A DNA stretch of 64,000 bases. It comes from Sandaracinaceae bacterium (GTDB taxonomy: Bacteria > Myxococcota_A > Polyangia > Polyangiales > Houyiibacteriaceae). The position numbers and the translations under genes are program-made. This document shows positions 6,536 through 15,954 of this stretch, in pieces. The stretch lies in assembly GCA_016706685.1 (NCBI GenBank), contig JADJJE010000008.1, forward strand, positions 186,001 to 250,000, in the 5' to 3' direction. A model generated the notes under the pieces. That model was not told where the DNA came from. It made no database searches and saw only the letters and a program-made list of their open reading frames with translations. Each line of letters opens with the position of its first letter. The stretch's first letter is position 1.

Positions 6536-9031
6536 ATGAACCTCAGGCTGCTCGCACTGCTAGGGCTCCAACTCGGGTGCTCCGGGTCCGCCACCCCCGC
6601 CACCGCCCCGTCAGCGCCCGAGGTGCCGACCCCGGCCGCGAGCGGCGCCTACTTCACCGAGGACGACCCGCCTGCCCAGGGAGAGACCCTGGCCGACCGT
6701 TCGCCATCGGCCGAGGCGCTGGTGGCGCAGCGCAGGCCGACGGTGGTGGTGGACCTCGTGTTCACCGGCCGCGATGGTGTCGCCGTGCTCGATGACGATG
6801 GGGACGTCTCGCTGCTGGATCTCACCGGGGAGACTCGCGCCTACTGGTCGGGGGCTGGCAGCCCGCCGCTGAGGGTCTCCGGCGCGCTCCTCACCGCGCC
6901 GGGGTTTGCTGGCGCGCTCCACAGCGGAGAGGCCTGGGTGCCACGGGTGCGTGGCGCTCGAGTCGGTACCAGCTCCGCCGTGGTTTCTCCGCGCGGCGAT
7001 CGCATGGTGGCCCGCGGCGCCGGCGATCGTCACGGAAGCGTGCTGCTGGCCTCGTTCCCCGAAGGCGCGCTGGTGACCTCGCTGCCGCTCGAGCAAGAAA
7101 CCTCGCCCGATCTCCAGTGGGCACCGAGTGGCCGCCACTTCGCGCTGTGCGACCGGCGTGGGGTCACGCTTCACGCGGCCGAGGATGGAGCGTTGGCGGG
7201 TCGCTACGCCGCCCCTGACGCAACGACCGTGGAGGACTGCGCGTTTCGACCCGTGGGAGGTGCGCTCGCGGTGCTCCTGTCCAACGGCGTCGCCGCGTTC
7301 CTGGACACGCGCAGCCTCGCGCCCCACGGCACGACGCCGGCCGCGAATGCAGGACGCCCAGACCGCCTCGCGTGGTCGAGCGACGGCTCGTTCATCGCGA
7401 CCTGGAAGCGCGGCGACGGCCAGGTGGTGATCCACGATGCCGTGCGCGGCGCCGTCGTCCGGACGGTGGCCACGAACCTCCCCGCATCTTCCGTGGCGGT
7501 CGCAGCAGGCGGGCGCTGGCTGCTGGTGGGGAGCGTCGCGGGCGAGGTGCAGGCGTACGATCTCTCGAGCGGCACGCCTCGCCAGCTCTGGGAGCCCGGC
7601 GGCGATCGCGCTGTCGTCGTCATCGATCCCACGGGGACCCGCGCCGCATTCGTGAGCGGTGGCGACGTCCGCTACGCGGAGCTCCCTGCGGAGGCGCCGG
7701 TGTCCGTAACGCCCGTCGCGCGGCCGACACCGCGACACTCGCTGGTGTTCGGCGATGAGCAGCGCCCCTTTGCCTTCGTCCTCGCAGGTGGATTGTTCCG
7801 CTTTAGCGCCGAGGGGCTAGCGCCGGTGGCGCGCCATATCCTCAACGGCGAGCCGCTCTTCATGTCGGATCGCGGTCGCTTCATCACCAACGACGGAAAC
7901 GTGCTGGAAGCCGACGGGAGCAAGCTGCTCCCGTTGCCCGACGAACGCGTGGTGCTCGAGTCGGGTGACGGACGGACGTTCGTGCTGCGCCGGAACGACA
8001 CGCTGGTGGTCCGCGACCATGCGGGGACCGAGCGCGCCACGCTAGCGCTCGACACCGATGAGACCGTGCCTTGCCGCGGCCAGGGCTGTCCGCTGCCACT
8101 CGCCATCGCGCCCAATGGCGCCCGTGTCGCGATGCTGCGGGACCGCCGCCTGCGGATCTTCGACACCACCAGCGGAGCGGTCGTGGGCCAACGTCAGGTC
8201 GGCGCGCGCACCATCCAGGACAGTTTCGAGATCGACCGCACGGGCACCTGGCTGCGGCACTTCGATGAGACCGGGAAGCTCGAGATCCTCGCGGTCGATG
8301 GCCTTCGGACGGGGTTTCGAGCGCCGGTGCCGGGCGAGGGCTCGGCCATGGCGTTCTCGGGCGATGGGCGCTTCCACGCCCACACCGAGGCGGGCGTGCT
8401 GGTCATCACGGCCTTGCCGTCACGCGGTCGCCCCCGCCGAGTGGAAGCGCCCGGCGAGACCGAAGCGCTCTACGCCGCGGGCGAGCACTGGCTGATCCGC
8501 GAGACCCTCGACGAAGTGTCCCTGTTCGACGCCGAGACCGGCGCACTGCTCGCTCGGGTGAGCGCTGCAGCCATCCGTCTCGTGCTCCCACCGCGCGGGG
8601 GCTCGACGGCGGCGCCCGGAGCCCAGCCGGCCGAGCCGCAGGGCGCGGGTGCCGTGGAGCTCTCGGTGGTGGAGTGCACGGACGGCGCGCTCGTGCTCCG
8701 CTCGTCCGTTGGCCCGCTGCGCTCGTTGGGCACCTGCACCCTCGCGAACGACTTCACGCTCGTCGGCCCCGAGCACATGGCGTTCACGGACGTTGGGGCG
8801 GCCCGCGTCGTCCGGCTGGCGGACGGCGCCTCGCTGCGCCTCGATGCGTTCACCTCCCGCGGCGGAACGAGGATGCTGGTCGCCATCGATGAAGAGGGCC
8901 ACCTCGAGGGCACCGCCGCCGAAGAGCGGCACTACCTCGTGCGAGCCGCGGGGCCGGTGCTGTCCGCCGCGCTCACGCCCGCCCACGCGCGAGCGCGCGC
9001 TGGCCTGTCCGCCGCGTTCGTGGCGCGGTGA
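6536..9031 (+). CDS. Large lipoprotein with WD40/quinoprotein-like beta-propeller repeats
   Basis: 831 residues from the ATG at 6536, which places a lipobox (LQLGC, Cys15) directly after a short hydrophobic segment. The rest is a series of about 40-residue repeats with patterns such as W..DG..IATW..GDGQVVIHD and TS..VVGQ, typical of WD40/YVTN-like propellers. There are enough repeats for two propeller discs. It is likely anchored in the outer or inner membrane facing the periplasm and may bind proteins. No catalytic motif is seen. The segment at 620-680 contains paired cysteines that may form disulfides. Confidence 0.8.
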   Translation: MNLRLLALLGLQLGCSGSATPATAPSAPEVPTPAASGAYFTEDDPPAQGETLADRSPSAEALVAQRRPTVVVDLVFTGRDGVAVLDDDGDVSLLDLTGETRAYWSGAGSPPLRVSGALLTAPGFAGALHSGEAWVPRVRGARVGTSSAVVSPRGDRMVARGAGDRHGSVLLASFPEGALVTSLPLEQETSPDLQWAPSGRHFALCDRRGVTLHAAEDGALAGRYAAPDATTVEDCAFRPVGGALAVLLSNGVAAFLDTRSLAPHGTTPAANAGRPDRLAWSSDGSFIATWKRGDGQVVIHDAVRGAVVRTVATNLPASSVAVAAGGRWLLVGSVAGEVQAYDLSSGTPRQLWEPGGDRAVVVIDPTGTRAAFVSGGDVRYAELPAEAPVSVTPVARPTPRHSLVFGDEQRPFAFVLAGGLFRFSAEGLAPVARHILNGEPLFMSDRGRFITNDGNVLEADGSKLLPLPDERVVLESGDGRTFVLRRNDTLVVRDHAGTERATLALDTDETVPCRGQGCPLPLAIAPNGARVAMLRDRRLRIFDTTSGAVVGQRQVGARTIQDSFEIDRTGTWLRHFDETGKLEILAVDGLRTGFRAPVPGEGSAMAFSGDGRFHAHTEAGVLVITALPSRGRPRRVEAPGETEALYAAGEHWLIRETLDEVSLFDAETGALLARVSAAAIRLVLPPRGGSTAAPGAQPAEPQGAGAVELSVVECTDGALVLRSSVGPLRSLGTCTLANDFTLVGPEHMAFTDVGAARVVRLADGASLRLDAFTSRGGTRMLVAIDEEGHLEGTAAEERHYLVRAAGPVLSAALTPAHARARAGLSAAFVAR

Positions 9032-9044
9032 GGAGCGTGGGCTG

Positions 9045-9659
9045 CTACGGCACGATCTCGATGGCCGCGTCGGAGACCACCCCGCGGTAGAGCTGCTCGG
9101 CCTCGGGGGACGACACCGCGATGCAGCCCTCGGTCCAGCCCACCTCGCGGCTGAACGGGATCAACGCTGCCCACGCGGGTGTCCCGTGCACGCCGATGTC
9201 GCCGCCGATGCCCACGCCGCGCGGGATGGTTCCGTCACGGCGCCCCTCGCGGTAGCGCGCGCGGTCCTGGGTGTTGGGATACGACACGTGCAGGAAGCGG
9301 TGGAACTGCCGGCTGCGGTGCCGGCTGTCGATGAGGTAGCTGCCCTCGGGCGTGCGCCCGTCGCCCTCCATGCGCTTGGGCCCGAGGCCGCCGCGCCCCA
9401 TCGCTGCGCGGAACGTGGTGACCAGCGCGGTGCCCGAGAACGCTTGCAAGACGCCCTCGGACTTGGAGACGCGCAGCCGGTCGATGGGTGTGTGCGCGGG
9501 GATGCTGCCCCCGAGCTCTTGGGCGCGCCCCACGTAGACCACGCCTCCAACCACGCACACGACGCAAGCCGCGACCAGCGCGCTGGCGCCGAGCCGTCGG
9601 CCGAGACGTGTTCGTGGGGCGATTCGCATTCTGCCGTTCAACGCCAGCGTAGCGGTCAT
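9045..9659 (-). CDS. L,D-transpeptidase (YkuD family), membrane anchored
   Basis: 204 residues from the ATG at 9659, whose ATGA overlaps the dinG stop and implies translational coupling; an internal ATG at 9629 is the alternative. One membrane helix (about residues 22-46) anchors a periplasmic domain. The catalytic signature is present: a His in VHGTPAW, and a Cys in GWTEGCIAVSS near the C-terminus. The glutamate/glycine variation is within family limits. YkuD enzymes form 3-3 cross-links in peptidoglycan or attach proteins to it. The gene is last in a leftward unit after dinG. Confidence 0.85.
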   Translation of the reverse strand: MTATLALNGRMRIAPRTRLGRRLGASALVAACVVCVVGGVVYVGRAQELGGSIPAHTPIDRLRVSKSEGVLQAFSGTALVTTFRAAMGRGGLGPKRMEGDGRTPEGSYLIDSRHRSRQFHRFLHVSYPNTQDRARYREGRRDGTIPRGVGIGGDIGVHGTPAWAALIPFSREVGWTEGCIAVSSPEAEQLYRGVVSDAAIEIVP

Positions 9660-11593
9660 TCTTCCGGCGGGGAGACCGGCGGCACGGGCTCGCCGCCCCA
9701 CCAGGCCTGCAGCTCCTCGCGCGTGGTGCACCTCCGCGCGGGGGGGAGGCTCGCCAGGAACACCTTGCCGTAGCCCTTCTGCACCACGCGGCCGTCCAGC
9801 ACGGCCACCACGCCGCGGTCGCGCTGCGTGCGGATCAAGCGCCCGAAGCCCTGCTGCAGCGTGAGCGCCGCGGCCGGCACCAGGTAGCGCATGAAGGGGC
9901 TCTCGCCCTGCTCCTCGAGGGCCCGGCAGCGTGCGGCGATGAGCGGGTCGCTCGGCACCGAGAAGGGCAGCTTGTCGAGGATCACGAGGCGCAGCGCGTC
10001 ACCCGGCACGTCCACGCCCTCCCAGAAGCTGAGCGTGGCGAACAGCACCGCGTGGTGCGCCTCGCGGAAGCGCTCGAGCAGCGTGCCCTTGGGGGCCTCG
10101 CCCTGCACGAACACCGGCTGCGTGATCACGCGCGCGCAGCGCTCGGCCAAGAGCCGCATGGCGCGCACCGAGGTGCACAGCACGAAGGCCCCGCCGCCGG
10201 TCATGGACACCAGCTGCGTGATCTCGTCCACGGCCCGCTCGAGATACGCCGGGGCGCGCGGGTCGGGCATGTCGCTCGGCAGGTAGAGCGCCGCCTGCTG
10301 GGCGTAGTCGAAGGGCGACGACACGCGCTCTTCCAGGATGTCGAAGTCGATGCCCAGCCGCTGCCGGATGAACTTGAAGTCGCCCCCGGTGGAGAGTGTG
10401 GCGCTGGTGAGCACCACCGAACCCACGCGCTGCCAGACCTCGCTGCGCAAGAGATCGCTCACGTCCACGGGCCGCGAGCCGATCACGCGCCCGCGCCCGC
10501 GCGCCTCGCTGTAGGCCACGCGCTGGCCGGCGTCGGGGGTCTCGGCGATCTGGATGAGCTGGTGGCGCTGCTCCGCCGCCCGCCGCGCCAGCTGGGCCAG
10601 GCGGTCGCTCTCGTGCGCGCGCTGGCTGAGGTGCTCCTCCACGCGGCCGAGCGCATCGTCGAGCGCGAACAGGGCGTCCTCCACGTGCCCGGCGAACATC
10701 CCTCGCGACAGGTGCGCGCGCCCCACGCCCGGGTCGGGCAGCGCCCCGAAGAAGCGCCCGGCGGCCACCACCAGCGCGTCGCTCATCTCGCGCGCGGCCT
10801 TGCCCTCGTCAGCGATGGCGCGGGCGAGCTCGTCGGCCAGGCGCTCCACCCCCGCGGTGCTCACCTCGTGCCCGAAGAACAGCGTGGCCACGTCTTCGAT
10901 CTGGTGCGCCTCGTCGAAGATCACCGCGTCGTAGTCGGGCAAGAGCCCGCCGCTGTGCGGCCCGCGCACCGCCAGGTCCGAGAAGAACAGGTGGTGGTTC
11001 ACGACCACGATCTGCGCCTCGCGCGCGCGCTCGCGCATCTGCGTGATGAAGCAGCTGTCGAAGTAGCGGCAGCCCTTGCCCACGCGCGTGTCGGAGCCGC
11101 TCACGATGTGCGGCCAGATGGGGTGGTCCTCGGCCAGCGCCGTGAGCGCCGCGCGGTCGCCGGTGACGCTCTGCTCCTGGAACTCCTGCAGCACGGGCAG
11201 CGCGGCGCGGAAGCGGGGCTCCACCGCGCGCGGGCTGGCCACGAACTCGGCGAAGCGCCGCCGGCACACGTAGTTGGCGAGGCCCTTCATGGCGCTGGCC
11301 CGCACGGGCACACCCAGGTGCTTCCGCAAGAGCGGCAGGTCGTGGTCCAGGATCTGGTCCTGCAACGTGCGCGTCCCGGTGGAGATGACCACCTTCTGGC
11401 CGCTCAAGATGGCGGGCAGCAGATAGGCCAGCGTCTTGCCCGTGCCGGTGCCGGCCTCCACCAGCAGCATGCGGCGGTCCTCGAGGGAGCGCTGCACGGC
11501 CTCGGCCATGCGCATCTGCCCCTCACGGTGCTCGTAGCCCGGGATGACGCGCGCGAGCGGACCCGTGGGCCCGAGCAGGTCCGCGGCGCGCAT
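9656..11593 (-). CDS. dinG: DinG/XPD-like superfamily 2 ATP-dependent DNA helicase
   Basis: 645 residues from the ATG at 11593, which shares one base with the stop of the upstream lipoprotein gene (TGATG). Walker A is AGTGTGKT (about residues 47-54) and the DEAH box is VIFDEAHQIED. Four cysteines in the segment between them (YVCRRR, GKGCRYFDSC and nearby) fit the 4Fe-4S cluster site of XPD/DinG helicases. Motif V/VI residues appear as QGFGRLIRTQRDRG. The family unwinds 5'-3' at forks and R-loops and is often DNA-damage inducible in E. coli; no LexA-like site is obvious here. Confidence 0.93.
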   Translation of the reverse strand: MRAADLLGPTGPLARVIPGYEHREGQMRMAEAVQRSLEDRRMLLVEAGTGTGKTLAYLLPAILSGQKVVISTGTRTLQDQILDHDLPLLRKHLGVPVRASAMKGLANYVCRRRFAEFVASPRAVEPRFRAALPVLQEFQEQSVTGDRAALTALAEDHPIWPHIVSGSDTRVGKGCRYFDSCFITQMRERAREAQIVVVNHHLFFSDLAVRGPHSGGLLPDYDAVIFDEAHQIEDVATLFFGHEVSTAGVERLADELARAIADEGKAAREMSDALVVAAGRFFGALPDPGVGRAHLSRGMFAGHVEDALFALDDALGRVEEHLSQRAHESDRLAQLARRAAEQRHQLIQIAETPDAGQRVAYSEARGRGRVIGSRPVDVSDLLRSEVWQRVGSVVLTSATLSTGGDFKFIRQRLGIDFDILEERVSSPFDYAQQAALYLPSDMPDPRAPAYLERAVDEITQLVSMTGGGAFVLCTSVRAMRLLAERCARVITQPVFVQGEAPKGTLLERFREAHHAVLFATLSFWEGVDVPGDALRLVILDKLPFSVPSDPLIAARCRALEEQGESPFMRYLVPAAALTLQQGFGRLIRTQRDRGVVAVLDGRVVQKGYGKVFLASLPPARRCTTREELQAWWGGEPVPPVSPPEE

Positions 11594-13338
11594 CAGAACA
11601 GCTGGGACGTGAACAGGGCCGCCTGGGCCGCCTGGTCGAACGCGCCCGGGGTCAGCGAGAAGCGCACGCGCACGCCGCTCTCCTCGCGCTCCACGAACAC
11701 CAGGATGGGCGCGGGCGGGGTGTCCTGCGTGAGTGCGTTGCCGAGCGCCCGCACGGCCGGGAAGGCCAGCAGGCCCACGGCGCGGCCCAGGTGGCCAGGC
11801 ATCACCACCCACGCCGAGAGCACGCGCGGCGAGGCGCTGTCGAGCGCGCGCGCCACGTCCGGCTGCGAGCCGAGAGCGCGCGGGGAGCTGGCGTCCGCGG
11901 GGGCAGCCAGGTCGGTGAAGAGCACCGCCGGCAGCGGGTGCACCGTGGCGTCATTGGCCGTCTGGGTGAGCGCCAGCACCGAGTGGGTGTCATCGGCCTG
12001 GTGGTGCAGCGCGGGCACGGGGGGCGTGGCGCGGGTGCAGACCGGCACGCGCGCGGCCAGCGCCAGGTTGCGGCGCGGCTCGGCGTTGGGGCAGCCCAAG
12101 AGGTCGCCCAACAGCGCGCGCACGTAGGGCGTGGCCAGCGCCCCGTTGAGCGCGGCCGGGTCGGCGCCGGGGCCCGTGGGCGTGGCCAGCAGCGCGAAGC
12201 CGCCGTCCTCGGTGGCGCCCAGGCTGAACATCAGCACGCCGCCCGAGCGCTCGCGCTGCGACGCCGAAAGTGCGGCCAGCGCGGCCTGGTCTTCCGGGCG
12301 CACGCGGCCACCGCCCACCTCGGCCAGCGCCGAGAGCAGGCCCTGGTCCTGAGGCGCTGGCGAGAGGACGCCACCGATGCTGGTGCCCTGCGGCAGCCGG
12401 CCGAGCGCGGCCGTGGGCACCTCGGGGAGCGCCGCGAGCGTGCGGGCGGCGGGCGAGCCCGGCGTCAGCTCGGTCTCGAAGGTGACCCCCAGGCCGTGCG
12501 CCGTGGGACCCACCCACACCGTGGCGGACACCACGTCGGGCATGTAGGCCGTCAGGCCGCGCAGCGCGGTGGACACGGTCTGGATGAAAGCCTCCGGGTC
12601 GCCCAGGGTGGGCGGGGTCTCGCGGGCGGCACGCTCGGCGCGCACCTGGGCGAGGGCGGCGGCCACGTACTCGTCCAGCGCGGCATCCATCTCCGTGCGC
12701 GCGCGCCGCGCAATGACCCCCTCGGCGCTGCGGATGTGCAGCCCGGGCGCCCCAAGCTCGGCGCTACGCACGCGCGACACCAGGTAGCCCAGCGCCGCCT
12801 CCAGCTGCGCGGGGTCACGCGCCATCAGCAGCACGTCCTCGTACAGCACCACGAACGGCTCGCCCGGGACCGGCGCGCGGCCGACGAACCGGCTGCCCGC
12901 GGGCCCGCCGGACACCATGGGGATGGTGGCGCCGAACGGGCTGGTGCCCCCGTCGAGGGTCGCCAATGCCGCCACCACTTGGGCATCCTCCACGCGCACC
13001 GCCACCAGCGGGGCGTCGTCACGCACACGAGCGCGCAGGTTCTCGGGGATGGGCGAAAAGCGCTCGTAGAGCTCGCCCATGGTGGCGGGCAGCATGGTGC
13101 GCAGCGCCTCGGCGCGGACCTGATCGCGCACACCGGTGAGCGCCTCACGGCCACCCGCGAACCAGATCTCGATGCTCAGCCCAGCGGGTGGCGTGGGGTC
13201 GAGGGCGGGCGCCACGGGGGGCGTGGGCTCGGTGGTGGCAGCATCGCCACCGCTGCACGCGGGGGCAGCCAGCACGGACAACAGGAGCGACAGCGAGCCG
13301 AGCAAGACACGGGGGGAGCGGGGGGAGCTCTTGCGCAT
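11593..13338 (-). CDS. Large lipoprotein of unknown function
   Basis: 581 residues. It has a lysine/arginine-rich n-region, a Leu-rich h-region and a lipobox (LAAPAC, Cys about 28), followed by a Thr/Pro-rich linker. The body alternates beta strands and amphipathic helices with no recognised motif. It resembles predicted periplasmic proteins annotated only as hypothetical in myxobacteria. Its stop overlaps the start of dinG by one base, so it is probably the first gene of the lipoprotein-dinG-L,D-transpeptidase unit. What links the three functionally is unclear. Confidence 0.7.
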   Translation of the reverse strand: MRKSSPRSPRVLLGSLSLLLSVLAAPACSGGDAATTEPTPPVAPALDPTPPAGLSIEIWFAGGREALTGVRDQVRAEALRTMLPATMGELYERFSPIPENLRARVRDDAPLVAVRVEDAQVVAALATLDGGTSPFGATIPMVSGGPAGSRFVGRAPVPGEPFVVLYEDVLLMARDPAQLEAALGYLVSRVRSAELGAPGLHIRSAEGVIARRARTEMDAALDEYVAAALAQVRAERAARETPPTLGDPEAFIQTVSTALRGLTAYMPDVVSATVWVGPTAHGLGVTFETELTPGSPAARTLAALPEVPTAALGRLPQGTSIGGVLSPAPQDQGLLSALAEVGGGRVRPEDQAALAALSASQRERSGGVLMFSLGATEDGGFALLATPTGPGADPAALNGALATPYVRALLGDLLGCPNAEPRRNLALAARVPVCTRATPPVPALHHQADDTHSVLALTQTANDATVHPLPAVLFTDLAAPADASSPRALGSQPDVARALDSASPRVLSAWVVMPGHLGRAVGLLAFPAVRALGNALTQDTPPAPILVFVEREESGVRVRFSLTPGAFDQAAQAALFTSQLF

Positions 13339-13381
13339 GGCCTACGCTAGCAGCGTGCTGCCCACCTGGCGATCCGCTGCA

Positions 13382-13657
13382 TCAGGCCTGCTCGCCCTGG
13401 GAGAGCGGGGGCAACAGGGGGTCCCGCAGGGCGCGGTAGCGTCCCGTGAGGCCCGCTCGCAGTGGGGTGTCCGGCAGGCCCTCGAGCGCGCGCTCCAGAC
13501 GCTCGGCCACGTTGCGGTTGTGGGCGCCCAGCGGGTGGCGCTCCAGGTAGTCCAGCAGGAAGGTGACCCGCGCCCCGGGCAGGGCGCGCCCAAGGCGCTG
13601 TAGCGTCAGGAGGTAGAAGTCATTCTCGGCGTGCACCGCATCGTCACCGACGGCCAT
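13382..13657 (-). CDS. Small helical hypothetical protein
   Basis: 91 residues, predominantly helical and Leu/Arg-rich, with no signal peptide or metal motif. Its start (ATG at 13657) is clear of neighbours and codon use is typical. It sits between the cytochrome and the large lipoprotein on the same strand, with gaps of 72 and 43 bp, so it could share their transcript. Family not recognised. Confidence 0.6.
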   Translation of the reverse strand: MAVGDDAVHAENDFYLLTLQRLGRALPGARVTFLLDYLERHPLGAHNRNVAERLERALEGLPDTPLRAGLTGRYRALRDPLLPPLSQGEQA

Positions 13658-13729
13658 GGGTGGGTGTACGCCCGTCCCCGGGGGGATCCTTCCCTCACAA
13701 AATGTCCGTAAATGTGGGCAAGCGGGGGC

Positions 13730-14917
13730 TCAGGGACACTCTTCGAGGGTGGCCGCCCACAGCCGCACGGCGCGCACCCCACCCGCGTAGTCCGGCAGCG
13801 TGCGGCCGAGCGGGGGCATGCGGCGCAGCGGGTCGGTGGACTCCATGCGCTGCACCACGAAGCTGTTGTCCGGGTCGCCTGGGGCGATGCGCCGGGTGCC
13901 GGCGGGCGCGAAGAACTGTGCCTCGTCGCACAGGTGGGTCTCCGCCAGCGTGCGCTCGATGCGCATGTCCAGCGTGAGCGCGGGCGAAGACTGGCCCAGC
14001 GGGCGGTGGCAGTGACTGCAGTTGGCGTGCAGGTACGCGCGCGCGCGGTCCTCGGGCTGCTCGCCCTCGTTGGTGGGGTCCACCATGGCCGGGTAGGCGG
14101 CCGGGTCCAGCTCCTCGCCCACGGGCACGTCCAGGCCCGCGAACACACCCACGCTGTTCAGCGCCACCAGCTGGTTCTCGATGACCCCGGTGTAGTTGAA
14201 GAGCCCGTTCAGCTGGTCGATGCGGAAGCCGAGCGAGCGCTCGGTGGCTGCGCTGTGGCAGGTGGCGCACTCGGCGCGGCTAGGGAAGTGGTACGGAAAG
14301 GTCTCCACCACGGCGTCGCGGCGCACGCGCAGCTCTTCGTCGGCGCCGGTGGCCAGCAGCTGCGCGTCCGCGCCGTCTTCGTCGTAGCGGTAGGTGAAGA
14401 AGCCCCAGTCGGTCTGTCCGCGCACCACGAAGCGCGTCTCGAGCCGCCGGAAGCTGCTGGCGCGGCGGTCGTCCAGCAACATGGCGAACTCCTTCACCAG
14501 CACGGTGCCCACCGGGAAGTCGAGCGTGCCGTCGGGCAGGCGTGTGACCACCTCGAAGGGCGGAAGCACCAGGTAGCGCGCCTTGGCGGCCCCGTCGGTC
14601 CACAGGGGGGAGTTCACGCCGAAGGGGATCAGGTCCGCCGCCGGTGTGCCCTCGGCCACGTCGGTGAAGCACTGCGTGGCGCTCAACTGCGTGGGCATGG
14701 GTGCGAGCGAGCCGAGCGTGAGGTCCACGCCCGCGAGGCAGGTGCGCGTGCTGGGCCGAGGCGGCAGGGCGGGCCCTTCGCGCGGGGGCACGCCCGAGTC
14801 CCGCTCGAAGCGCACGGGCTCGGCGCAGGCGGGCAGGCTGGTGGCCAGTAGCGTGAGCCCCAGGGCGAGCACGGGGCCGAGCGCGAGCCAGCGCCGTGAC
14901 GCGGGGGAGAGTTCCAC
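13730..14917 (-). CDS. Di-haem c-type cytochrome-like lipoprotein (SO2930-like)
   Basis: 395 residues from a GTG at 14917, which gives a good lipoprotein signal (hydrophobic stretch then LPAC); a TTG at 14947 is possible. Two haem-binding motifs are present, CATCH (about 249-253) and CSHCH (about 333-337). The surrounding residues (ECATCHS..., HANCSHCHRP..., LDMR) match a family of periplasmic di-haem proteins typified by Shewanella SO2930, of undefined redox partner. It should be exported and haem-loaded by the Ccm system. A conserved Gly/Asp block (FGVNSPLWTDGAAKAR) follows about 105 residues in. Confidence 0.82.
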   Translation of the reverse strand: MELSPASRRWLALGPVLALGLTLLATSLPACAEPVRFERDSGVPPREGPALPPRPSTRTCLAGVDLTLGSLAPMPTQLSATQCFTDVAEGTPAADLIPFGVNSPLWTDGAAKARYLVLPPFEVVTRLPDGTLDFPVGTVLVKEFAMLLDDRRASSFRRLETRFVVRGQTDWGFFTYRYDEDGADAQLLATGADEELRVRRDAVVETFPYHFPSRAECATCHSAATERSLGFRIDQLNGLFNYTGVIENQLVALNSVGVFAGLDVPVGEELDPAAYPAMVDPTNEGEQPEDRARAYLHANCSHCHRPLGQSSPALTLDMRIERTLAETHLCDEAQFFAPAGTRRIAPGDPDNSFVVQRMESTDPLRRMPPLGRTLPDYAGGVRAVRLWAATLEECP

Positions 14918-15005
14918 ACGGGCGGGATAGCAAACGGGGGTGGGCAAAGCTAGACAGCAAGAAGCGGAGTGCGGTCACCTTCACCGGCGCGCCACGCTGC
15001 TGCTC

Positions 15006-15878
15006 ATGACCCACGAAGCCACGGACACTGCCGTTCTCAGCCAGCCGGTCGCCGCAGCGCGAACTCCCGCACGCGTGGCGCGCTTGTGCCGCTTGATCGA
15101 AGCAGCCGAGGACGCCCCGCCCTCGCTGGCGGAGCTGTCCGCCGCGGTGGGCCTCAGCCCCAGTCACACGCAGCGCATGTTCACGCAGGCCCTCGGGCTC
15201 AGCCCGCATGCCTACGCCGCCGCCTGTCGTGAGCGTCGCGTCCGCGACCTGTTGGCCTCGCAGGCGAGCGTGACCGAGGCCATCTACGGCGCCGGGTACG
15301 GCTCGAGTGGCCGCTTCTACGAGCGCTCCACGCAGCTGCTGGGCATGACGCCGAGCGCCTATCGGAAGCAGGGGCCCGACGTGGCCATCCGCTTCGCGGT
15401 GGGGCAGTGCTCGCTGGGCGCCATCTTGGTGGCCAGAACGGAGCGCGGGGTGTGTGCGGTGGACCTGGGCGACGAGCCCGAGCCGTTGGTGCGCGACCTG
15501 GAGCAGCGCTTCGCGCGCGCAACGCTGGTGGGCGCGGACCCGGCCTTCGAGGCGCTGGTGGCACAGGTGGTGGGCCTGATCGAGCAGCCCCGTGTGGACG
15601 TGCGCCTGCCGCTCGACGTGCGGGGCACGGCGTTCCAGCAGCGCGTGTGGACGGCGCTCACGAAGATCCCCGCCGGCGAGACGCGCACGTACACGCAGCT
15701 GGCGGTGGAGCTGGGTGCGCCCAAGGGGGCCCGGGCCGTGGCGCGGGCGTGCGCCAGCAACCCGGTGGCCGTGGCCATCCCGTGCCACCGCGTGGTGCGC
15801 GCCGACAGCAACCTGGCGGGCTACCGCTGGGGCATCGAGCGCAAGCGCGAGCTGCTGGCCCGCGAAGCAGAGCGGTGA
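15006..15878 (+). CDS. Ada-like: AraC-type DNA-binding domain fused to O6-methylguanine-DNA methyltransferase
   Basis: 290 residues from the ATG at 15006. Residues about 20-120 form an AraC-type double helix-turn-helix (LSPSHTQRMFTQALGLSPHAY, then FYERSTQLLGMTPSAYRK). Residues about 190-290 are the alkyltransferase domain with the acceptor motif PCHRVV and the conserved NPVAVAIPCHR context. The N-terminal zinc/Cys38 domain of E. coli Ada, which senses methylphosphotriesters, is missing. The protein can therefore plausibly repair O6-methylguanine, but how it would be switched on as an activator is not clear. It is a stand-alone gene, divergent from the cytochrome. Confidence 0.88.
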   Translation: MTHEATDTAVLSQPVAAARTPARVARLCRLIEAAEDAPPSLAELSAAVGLSPSHTQRMFTQALGLSPHAYAAACRERRVRDLLASQASVTEAIYGAGYGSSGRFYERSTQLLGMTPSAYRKQGPDVAIRFAVGQCSLGAILVARTERGVCAVDLGDEPEPLVRDLEQRFARATLVGADPAFEALVAQVVGLIEQPRVDVRLPLDVRGTAFQQRVWTALTKIPAGETRTYTQLAVELGAPKGARAVARACASNPVAVAIPCHRVVRADSNLAGYRWGIERKRELLAREAER

Positions 15879-15954
15879 CCGGAGAGGGCGCGCCGCGGGT
15901 TGCGGCCTGGAACCCGAGTTGAATCCGAACTTTTGCTCGGATTACCTTGAGGTC

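Noticed and set aside
10052..13350. Long plus-strand ORFs (691 and 519 codons)
   Set aside because: Mirror frames of dinG and the large lipoprotein; no ribosome site, no motif.
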